The notes beneath the pieces were generated by a model. The model saw only the letters and a program-made list of their open reading frames with translations, was not told the DNA's origin and did no database searches. This document shows, one piece after another, positions 40,729 to 47,633 of a DNA stretch of 47,633 nucleotides. The stretch lies in NCBI GenBank assembly GCA_016779525.1, contig JADHNL010000008.1, forward strand, positions 1 through 47,633. Direction: 5' to 3'. Within the stretch, counting starts at the first letter, position 1. Every line of letters starts with the position of its first letter. The stretch comes from SAR86 cluster bacterium. GTDB lineage: Bacteria > Pseudomonadota > Gammaproteobacteria > Magnimaribacterales > TMED112. A program made the translations under genes and the position numbers.

Positions 40729-42116
40729 GGATTTTAAGACTCTTTTATATCTTTTTTAGTATCAGGAATACAGGAATTTTTAATAAGCTTACTCCCTCTT
40801 TTAATCCGCTATTAAACACTTTTGTTAAAGTTAATGATAGTGAAAAAAAGTTCAGGATTACTTTAGAGCATCTTGGCCCAGTATTTATTAAATTAGGACA
40901 ACTTTTATCAACAAGAACTGACCTATTTGATCGTTCAGTCACTCAAGAATTGAATAAATTAACTGATTCGTGTGCTCCAGTTGATTTTGAGTCTATTAAA
41001 GAGACTATTGAAACACAATTGCTTTCTAAAGCAGAAAAGATCTTAACAACAATTGAGGATAAACCACTTGCATCAGCATCATTGGCTCAGGTCCATAAGT
41101 TTAAATTTGGAGGTAAAGATTTTGTAATTAAAGTACAAAGACCAGGCCTAGAAGACTTAGTAAAAAGAGATCTTGATGCTTTAAAGCTGGCGGCTAGGTA
41201 TTCTGCTTTTTTTCTTAAACACTACCCTAGGATCAAGCCTTTTGAGCTTATTGAACAATATGAAAATGTCATTCTACAGGAGCTTGATTTCAGAATTGAA
41301 GCCGCAAACTCAAATAAAACTCATGAGAATTTCAAATCTAGTAGCTATCTGGAAATACCCAAGATTGCTGATGATTTTACGACAAGAAAAATCCTTGTAA
41401 TGCCATTTATAGATGGGATTCCTGTGACGAATATCTCTTCACTAATAAAATATGGAATAAATAAAAAACAACTAGCAGAAGTGGGAGTAAGAATATTTCT
41501 AAAGCAGGTTTTTGAAGACAATTTTTTCCACGCAGATATGCATCCTGGTAACATTTTTGCTGCTAAAACTGATCCAGAAAACCCACACTATATTGCAGTT
41601 GACTATGCAATCTGTGGCTCATTAACTGAATCAAATCAAATCTTGCTGGCACAAATGATATCTTCACTTGTTGAGCAAGATTTTTATACATTGGCACAAT
41701 TATTCATATACGCCGAATGGGTAGATAAGAAAACAAAAACTGAAGAGTTGGAAAAGGTTCTACGTGCTAATTGTGAGCAGCTACTCAATCAGCCACTATC
41801 AAAAATATTGTTTGGAGAATTGTTGCTTGATCTTTTTGATGCAATGCGTCCATTCAATCTATTTATTGATGATGATCTTCTGCTGTTAGTAAAAACTTTA
41901 ATTCATATTGAAGGCATGGGACGGCAGATTTATCCCGATCTCGATTTTTGGGGCATTGCATCTCCATTCTTACATGACTGGTTCAAAGAAAAATATAGTG
42001 TGAAAGGGTTGGTTAAGTATCTTGTATCAAAAAAACATATACTTACATATATGATTGTAAAGAAAATAGAGGAAACGCAAGATATGTACTCTGAATTCTA
42101 TGGAGAAAAATCATGA
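40725..42116 (+). CDS. ubiB: UbiB-family atypical kinase
   Basis: FIKLGQLLSTRTDL (KxGQ), LASASLAQVH, FFHADMHPGNIF. Confidence 0.92.
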   Translation: MRILRLFYIFFSIRNTGIFNKLTPSFNPLLNTFVKVNDSEKKFRITLEHLGPVFIKLGQLLSTRTDLFDRSVTQELNKLTDSCAPVDFESIKETIETQLLSKAEKILTTIEDKPLASASLAQVHKFKFGGKDFVIKVQRPGLEDLVKRDLDALKLAARYSAFFLKHYPRIKPFELIEQYENVILQELDFRIEAANSNKTHENFKSSSYLEIPKIADDFTTRKILVMPFIDGIPVTNISSLIKYGINKKQLAEVGVRIFLKQVFEDNFFHADMHPGNIFAAKTDPENPHYIAVDYAICGSLTESNQILLAQMISSLVEQDFYTLAQLFIYAEWVDKKTKTEELEKVLRANCEQLLNQPLSKILFGELLLDLFDAMRPFNLFIDDDLLLLVKTLIHIEGMGRQIYPDLDFWGIASPFLHDWFKEKYSVKGLVKYLVSKKHILTYMIVKKIEETQDMYSEFYGEKS

Positions 42117-42268
42117 GCATAGGGTTTTGGCAAATAATTATTGTCATACTTATTATCCTGCTTGTCTTTGGGAGCAAGAGGATTGCAAGTTTGGGTTCTG
42201 ATCTTGGGAAAGCATTAAAAGGGTTTAAGAAAGAGGTCAAAGAAGATGATACAGATAGGAATTCCTGA
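42113..42268 (+). CDS. tatA: Twin-arginine translocase subunit TatA (51 aa)
   Basis: MSIGFWQIIIVILIILLVFGSKRIASLGSDLGKALKGFKKEVKEDDTDRNS; missed by the ORF track because it is short; ATGA overlap with ubiB. Confidence 0.9.
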   Translation: MSIGFWQIIIVILIILLVFGSKRIASLGSDLGKALKGFKKEVKEDDTDRNS

Positions 42269-42482
42269 AATCCTACTTATCTCAATTATTGCTATTCTAT
42301 TTATTAAGCCAAACAATCTTGTTAGCTTTATTCAAGGTATCACCAAATTCTTCTTAAGGTTTAAGGCTAATGTTGAAAATATTAAAGAGGAGGCTGAAAA
42401 GACTTTAAATATTGAAGAGCTAAAACAAGATGTTTTCAATGAGCAGAAAATGAAATCATTTGATAATGACAGAAAAAATTAG
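42246..42482 (+). CDS. tatB: TatB-like translocase subunit
   Basis: Short N-terminal TM with amphipathic helix, between tatA and tatC. Confidence 0.8.
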   Translation: MIQIGIPEILLISIIAILFIKPNNLVSFIQGITKFFLRFKANVENIKEEAEKTLNIEELKQDVFNEQKMKSFDNDRKN

Positions 42483-43179
42483 CACCTCTTTATTGCCACA
42501 TTTTTCTGAATTAAGAAAACGAATTCTATATGCTTTTATTTTTTTTGCTGTGGTCTTTGTCCTGCTTTATCCTTTTAGCGGACAAATATTCGATGCCTTT
42601 GTTGCTTATTCAAGAGCATCAGTAGGTTTAAATCTTATTGCTATTGAAGTTGCATCTCCCTTTTTAGTGCCATTACGTCTTGTTCTTTTTTTAACTTTTT
42701 TGATATCTGCGCCTTATTTGATTTTCCAGTTGTTAAGTTTTATGGCTCCTGGGCTTTATGAAAATGAAAAAAATTTTATTTTTTCGAGATCAGTCATTGG
42801 AACATTGTTATTTTTTTGTGGTATATGTTTTTGTTATTTCATTGTTCTGCCGAATGTCTTTAATTTTTTTCAAAGCATAAGCCCATCCGTAGTGGAAATA
42901 TCAACAGATATTACAAAATTTTTAGATTTTAGCTTGTTGCTGTTTTTGGCTTTTGGTTTAGCATCTCAAGTACCAATAATCGTTAATGGCTTGATTCTTT
43001 TCAATATTATAAAAAAAGAGTCTCTGTCTGAGAATCGAGGCTGGGTTTTAGTCTTATCATTTGTTTTTGGTATGCTGCTTTCTCCTCCTGATGTAATTTC
43101 CCAAATTATGTTGGCAGTGCCTGTATACTTGCTATTTGAATTTGGGCTTCTATTTAGCAATGAAAAGAAGGCGCAATAA
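42466..43179 (+). CDS. tatC: Twin-arginine translocase subunit TatC
   Basis: LLPHFSELRKRILYAFIFF; six TM; GLASQVPIIV; SFVFGMLLSPPDVISQIMLAVP. Confidence 0.95.
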   Translation: MTEKISTSLLPHFSELRKRILYAFIFFAVVFVLLYPFSGQIFDAFVAYSRASVGLNLIAIEVASPFLVPLRLVLFLTFLISAPYLIFQLLSFMAPGLYENEKNFIFSRSVIGTLLFFCGICFCYFIVLPNVFNFFQSISPSVVEISTDITKFLDFSLLLFLAFGLASQVPIIVNGLILFNIIKKESLSENRGWVLVLSFVFGMLLSPPDVISQIMLAVPVYLLFEFGLLFSNEKKAQ

Positions 43180-43288
43180 TATACTAAAGAAGGATGTAAA
43201 GTCCTTAAAATACCAACAACGCATCGAGAAGAGCAAAAAACAATACTCGAGAAAAACGAGCACAGATCATATCAATCTAAAAGATTAA
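43160..43288 (+). CDS. Candidate 42-aa highly basic small ORF MKRRRNNILKKDVKSLKYQQRIEKSKKQYSRKTSTDHINLKD
   Basis: ATG-to-TAA ORF starting out of frame in the tatC 3' end; no strong Shine-Dalgarno. Confidence 0.25.
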   Translation: MKRRRNNILKKDVKSLKYQQRIEKSKKQYSRKTSTDHINLKD

Positions 43289-43305
43289 TAAAATACTTGT
43301 TTTAT

Positions 43306-43334
43306 TTGTCACATTTCTGTAACATAAATGTCAT
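43306..43334 (+). promoter_or_regulatory. Triple-repeat Pho box
   Basis: TTGTCAC-ATTT-CTGTAAC-ATAA-ATGTCAT: three 7-mers at exact 11-bp periodicity, last one adjacent to the ATG at 43335. Confidence 0.7.
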
Positions 43335-43715
43335 ATGAAAGTAACATTAATTTTAAGTCTTGTGGTTTTATCAATGTCTATGGCATCTTATGAAATCATG
43401 GATATTGGAAATAAACTAAATACAACAAATCTAGGTCTAAGAGTTATGGACGATCCTGAAGAAGCTGAAAATAATTGTCCAAACTCCTCTAATGGTTGTT
43501 TGATTAGGTCTGCAGATGGGGAGCTGACTATCTATCTAAAGGACTTTGCTTCCTCTATGGATAAAGATATTTCATTATTTGGTTTAATGTTTGATGCTTA
43601 TCAGCTAAATGAATTCGGAAATATAGACGTCCTCAAAACATGTCGCATGAAGCTGGCTTATGCAAAAACTAATAAGTATAGAAAAGCATCAGACATTTTA
43701 AGCCAAAAATGTTAG
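43335..43715 (+). CDS. Unknown secreted small protein (predicted signal peptide, 4 Cys)
   Basis: 126 aa; signal-peptide-like MKVTLILSLVVLSMSMASYE; Pho box directly upstream; terminator downstream. Confidence 0.7.
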   Translation: MKVTLILSLVVLSMSMASYEIMDIGNKLNTTNLGLRVMDDPEEAENNCPNSSNGCLIRSADGELTIYLKDFASSMDKDISLFGLMFDAYQLNEFGNIDVLKTCRMKLAYAKTNKYRKASDILSQKC

Positions 43716-43721
43716 GTTGAA

Positions 43722-43752
43722 GCCTGCTTTACAACTCTAGCAGGCCCTTTTT
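43722..43752 (+). terminator. Intrinsic terminator, overlapping the acs stop codon
   Basis: GCCTGCT-TTACAACTCT-AGCAGGC followed by CCTTTTT. Confidence 0.75.
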
Positions 43753-45656
43753 CCTCTAATCAACTCATCTACAATTGTAGGGTCTGCTAGAGTTGTTGTG
43801 TCGCCTAACTCATCAGTATTGTTGTTTGCTATTTTACGGAGGATTCGACGCATTATTTTTCCTGATCTTGTTTTTGGAAGATCTCTAACAAATTGAATAT
43901 GCTCTGGTTTGGCAATTTTTCCAATCGACAAGCTTACTTGTTCCATTATCTCTTCATAAGTATTTGCTTGTCTGGCTTCTATTTTTTTTAAAATAACAAA
44001 TGCATAAATTGCTTGGCCCTTTATGTCATGATCAATGCCTACGACTGCAGCCTCTGCAACATTTTGATGTTCTACAATTGCACTTTCAACCTCTGCAGTG
44101 CCTATTCTGTGTCCAGATACGTTTAAAACGTCGTCAACTCGGCCAGTAACCCAATAGTATCCATCCTTATCTCTTTTTGCCCCATCACCAGTAAAGTATC
44201 TTTCTTTGTATGTGGAAAAATATGTCTCTATCATCCTTTGATGATCTCCATATACCGTTCTTATTTGACTTGGCCAACTTTGATCAATACATAGATTGCC
44301 TTTAGCTTCTCCTTCTAATGTTTTTCCATCTCCATCAACTAAGGATGGAATAACCCCAAAAAATGGTAGAGTTGCTGATCCTGGCTTTGTTGGAGTGACG
44401 CCAGCAATAGGGCTTATAAGAACCGAACCAGTTTCTGTTTGCCACCAAGTATCTACAACTTCACATGAAGAGTTGCCAACTTTTTCAAAATACCACTGCC
44501 AAACATCGGGGTTAATTGGTTCACCCACAGTTCCAAGAACCTCTAGAGAATTTCTTGAACTCGATTCTAAATATTTCTCTCCAGCTGCAATTAGTGCTCT
44601 TATTGCAGTTGGAGCTGTATAAAAAATATTGACCTTGTGATCGTCACAGACCTGCCAGAATCTTGAAGCATCTGGATAAGTTGGTACCCCTTCAAACATA
44701 AGTGTTGTGCCTCCATTGGAAAGAGGGCCATATAAAATATATGTATGTCCGGTTATCCAGCCAACATCTGCAGTGCACCAAAATATTTTGTTTTCTTGAT
44801 AACCAAAAATATATTTAAATGTCAGGTGAGCTCCTAGAAGATAACCTCCAGTGGTATGCATGACGCCCTTTGGTTTACCAGTAGAGCCCGAAGTGTAAAG
44901 AATAAATGATGGGTCCTCGGCTTGTAAGCGCTCACATTCGCAAAATTTTTCCTGTTTGCTGACCAGGTCGTCGTAACAAATATCTCTACTAGAATCCCAA
45001 TAGGTTTCAGTGCCAGTGTATTTTTTTACAATGACTTTCTTTACTAGATTTGCCCCCTGTAGAGCATTATCAACATTCTTTTTCAAAGGCACTCTTTTGC
45101 CACCGCGGATCCCTTCATCTGCTGTAATAACAAATCGGCAATCTGAATCATCAATTCGTGACCTTATTGCTTCAGGTGAAAAGCCACCAAAGACTACAGA
45201 ATGAACTGCACCTATACGCATACAAGCTAGCATTGCGTACGCTGCTTCTAGAATCATTGGCATATAAATGCATACCCTGTCTCCTTTTTTTACCCCTATA
45301 GCTTTCAATCCATTTGCCAGAACAGAAATATTCTCCAACAATTCCTTGTAAGTTATGGTCTTGGTTTTTAAGCGTTCATCACCTTGCCAAATTATTGCTT
45401 TTTTTTCTGGATTTTTTTTTGCATGCCTATCAACGCAGTTATAAGCAATATTTAATATGCCGTCCTCAAACCATGAAGCATTTTCAAAATTGTTGTTAGA
45501 TCCTAAAGTCGGCTCTACAAACCAATCTAGATTTTCTAGTGCTTTACTTAAGAAAAAATTATCAGGAGCATTAATTGATTCTAGATATTCACGATTGTAA
45601 CTATCTAAATCTTTAAGGTGAGGATTATTAAACTTTGGTTTTTCAAAGTTTTTCAT
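43737..45656 (-). CDS. acs: Acetyl-CoA synthetase
   Basis: [68 protein letters not shown]. Confidence 0.97.
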   Translation of the reverse strand: MKNFEKPKFNNPHLKDLDSYNREYLESINAPDNFFLSKALENLDWFVEPTLGSNNNFENASWFEDGILNIAYNCVDRHAKKNPEKKAIIWQGDERLKTKTITYKELLENISVLANGLKAIGVKKGDRVCIYMPMILEAAYAMLACMRIGAVHSVVFGGFSPEAIRSRIDDSDCRFVITADEGIRGGKRVPLKKNVDNALQGANLVKKVIVKKYTGTETYWDSSRDICYDDLVSKQEKFCECERLQAEDPSFILYTSGSTGKPKGVMHTTGGYLLGAHLTFKYIFGYQENKIFWCTADVGWITGHTYILYGPLSNGGTTLMFEGVPTYPDASRFWQVCDDHKVNIFYTAPTAIRALIAAGEKYLESSSRNSLEVLGTVGEPINPDVWQWYFEKVGNSSCEVVDTWWQTETGSVLISPIAGVTPTKPGSATLPFFGVIPSLVDGDGKTLEGEAKGNLCIDQSWPSQIRTVYGDHQRMIETYFSTYKERYFTGDGAKRDKDGYYWVTGRVDDVLNVSGHRIGTAEVESAIVEHQNVAEAAVVGIDHDIKGQAIYAFVILKKIEARQANTYEEIMEQVSLSIGKIAKPEHIQFVRDLPKTRSGKIMRRILRKIANNNTDELGDTTTLADPTIVDELIRGKRAC

Positions 45657-46185
45657 TTGATTCTATTTGTTCAATCATTTCAATGATATTACTAGAAATA
45701 TATAAATTGGGTGGAGCCATTGGTATGTATTGCATTTTTAATGCTTTTTCTATCCAGTTAATTATTTCTGTCCAAAAATTATCTTTATTAAACAAATAAA
45801 TATTTTTACCTAGGGTGTCTAGGCCATCTAGGTTAACTATATCAATCAGCTCATCTAGTGTACCTAGACCTCCTGGGAAAATTATAAAAATATCTGAGTT
45901 ATCGATCATTAACTGCTTTCTTACTGAAAATTTTTCTGCAACTTCTAAATGATCAATATAATCAGGGGTAAACCCTTTCTTATGAAAAAGTTGGAGTGTA
46001 TAACCACTAACTTTTGCACCTTTATTGGAAAATTCATTTGAGATATACCCCATGTTTCCTCTGTTGCCACCTCCATAAACTAAACCATATCCTTTAGATG
46101 AAAAAAACTCAGCCAAATGGCTGAGTTCTTTACTTACGTCTATCCCTACATTTTTTGAGGATAGAAAAAAACATACGTTTTTCAA
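45643..46185 (-). CDS. LOG-family protein (TIGR00730-type nucleotide 5'-monophosphate phosphoribohydrolase-like)
   Basis: [31 protein letters not shown]. Confidence 0.9.
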   Translation of the reverse strand: MKNVCFFLSSKNVGIDVSKELSHLAEFFSSKGYGLVYGGGNRGNMGYISNEFSNKGAKVSGYTLQLFHKKGFTPDYIDHLEVAEKFSVRKQLMIDNSDIFIIFPGGLGTLDELIDIVNLDGLDTLGKNIYLFNKDNFWTEIINWIEKALKMQYIPMAPPNLYISSNIIEMIEQIESNEKL

Positions 46186-47246
46186 TTTATTACTGGGTCT
46201 AGTTCTCCAGTTTTATATTTATCTGTCATATCAAACAGTGAGATAGATTTAATTTTAGATGCATTGCCACTACACCCAAACGCTTCGTAACGATCAATGC
46301 AAATTTTCTTCATGGCATCGACAGTCTTACCTAAATATTTTCTAGGATCAAATTCGCTCTTATTTTCGGCCATAAATTTTCTTATCGTTGCTGTTGAGGC
46401 AAGTCTAAGATCGGTATCAATATTTACCTTTCTAACACCATTTTTGATTCCTTCCTGTATTTCCTCGACTGGCACACCGTAGGTTTCAGGAATTTCACCA
46501 CCATATTGATTAATTATTTCTAGCTGATCTTGTGGAACGCTTGAAGATCCATGCATAACTAGATGAGTGTTCGGAATTCTTTCATGTAATTCTTTAACTC
46601 TTTTCATTGACAGAATATCTCCTGTTGGTGGTCTAGTAAATTTATAAGCGCCATGTGAAGTGCCGATAGCAATAGCTAGTGCATCAACTTTGGTATCTTT
46701 AACAAATGAGGCCGCTTCATCAGGATCAGTCAATAACATATCTTCACTTAAGACCCCTTCAGCACCGCTGCCGTCTTCTTCGCCTGCCATACCAGTTTCA
46801 AGAGAACCCAAACATCCAAGTTCACCTTCTACTGAAACCCCACATGCGTGGGCAAATTCTACAGTTTTCCTTGTTACATCAACATTGTATTCATAAGAAG
46901 ACGGAGTTTTCATATCCTCCATTAAAGATCCGTCCATCATCACTGATGAAAATCCTAATTGAATAGAACGCTGACACACATCAGGTGAGGCACCATGGTC
47001 TTGATGCATTACTACTGGTATATGTGGAAATTCTTCCATAGCAGCTAAAATGAGATGTCTTAAAAATGTTGGCCCCGCATATTTCCTCGCTCCAGCAGAA
47101 GCTTGCACTATAACCGGACTATTGGTCTCATTAGCAGCTTCCATGATAGCTCTCATTTGCTCTAAATTATTAACATTAAATGCTGGAACGCCGTAGTCAT
47201 TCTCAGCCGCGTGGTCGAGTAATTGTCTTAATGATATTAGGGACAT
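46182..47246 (-). CDS. fba: Class II fructose-bisphosphate aldolase
   Basis: [65 protein letters not shown]. Confidence 0.96.
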   Translation of the reverse strand: MSLISLRQLLDHAAENDYGVPAFNVNNLEQMRAIMEAANETNSPVIVQASAGARKYAGPTFLRHLILAAMEEFPHIPVVMHQDHGASPDVCQRSIQLGFSSVMMDGSLMEDMKTPSSYEYNVDVTRKTVEFAHACGVSVEGELGCLGSLETGMAGEEDGSGAEGVLSEDMLLTDPDEAASFVKDTKVDALAIAIGTSHGAYKFTRPPTGDILSMKRVKELHERIPNTHLVMHGSSSVPQDQLEIINQYGGEIPETYGVPVEEIQEGIKNGVRKVNIDTDLRLASTATIRKFMAENKSEFDPRKYLGKTVDAMKKICIDRYEAFGCSGNASKIKSISLFDMTDKYKTGELDPVIN

Positions 47247-47255
47247 GCAGCTATT

Positions 47256-47633
47256 TTAGTTTAATGCTTGTATTGATGGAAGCTCTCGACCACCTAAAAA
47301 TTCTAGAAACGCTCCGCCCGCAGTAGAGACATAATTGAAATTATCAATACTAGAAAATTTTGTAATAGCAAAAATTGTCTCACCTCCGCCAGCAATCACT
47401 TTACTTTTAGTTGTAGATAAATAGGATACAAGCGAATCTGTGCCCTTAGAGAAAGCATCTATTTCAAAAATTCCTAGAGGACCATTCCATATGATTATTT
47501 CTGATGTGTTTGATGAAAACTCTTCTTCATTAAACTCTATATCAAGAATCATTTTAGTTTGTGGGACAGAATCAAAATCTACAACTTCAACATTTTCATC
47601 TGTTGTTGAGGTCGCAACCATAACTTTCCTTGG
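47256..47633 (-). CDS. pgk: Phosphoglycerate kinase, C-terminal part (runs off window end)
   Basis: IIIWNGPLGIFEIDAFSKGT, VIAGGGETIFAI, VSTAGGAFLEFLGGRELPSIQAL. Confidence 0.95.
   Translation of the reverse strand, partial: PRKVMVATSTTDENVEVVDFDSVPQTKMILDIEFNEEEFSSNTSEIIIWNGPLGIFEIDAFSKGTDSLVSYLSTTKSKVIAGGGETIFAITKFSSIDNFNYVSTAGGAFLEFLGGRELPSIQALN

Noticed and set aside
43185-43270. Small hairpins AAGGA/TCCTT and CTCG/CGAG downstream of tatC
   Set aside because: Stems of 4-5 bp without T-runs; expected by chance

Overview
The window is a gene-dense, AT-rich chromosomal segment that looks like a streamlined gammaproteobacterium, possibly a SAR86-like marine lineage (taxonomy is inferred from synteny and composition only). 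I saw no phage, transposon, CRISPR array or obvious defence system. Content is mostly core: mpl (partial), PPi-type phosphofructokinase, DUF2244, tolC, mutM, coaD, oxyR/katG, DUF418, tRNA(CAT), rpoD, dnaG, ruvX, gshB, rsmE, fis-purH-purD, coq7, DUF192, rpe, murU, amgK, SDR, lptD-surA-pdxA-rsmA-apaH-cca-SDR-zapA, 6S RNA, ygfA-rpiA, GPx-like, L,D-transpeptidase, lnt-corC-ybeY-phoH-miaB, DUF1820, phoD, orn, ubiE-ubiB-tatABC, a small secreted unknown, acs, LOG, fba and pgk (partial). The less ordinary signals are in the few non-coding gaps. (1) At about 31860-32086 (minus) there is a promoter-like sequence, a C-rich-loop hairpin, an intrinsic terminator whose 5' arm can also pair with that loop, and then an unannotated 29-aa membrane sORF overlapping the GPx start. 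This is a candidate sRNA or attenuator leader. (2) A triple-repeat Pho box abuts an unknown secreted Cys-containing protein, and a second Pho box precedes the Tat-signal PhoD; both flank the tatABC locus. (3) The ygfA start codon lies inside the closing stem of 6S RNA. (4) A 10-bp intrinsic terminator lies inside the convergent DUF2244 gene. All family calls are by eye; no database search was run.
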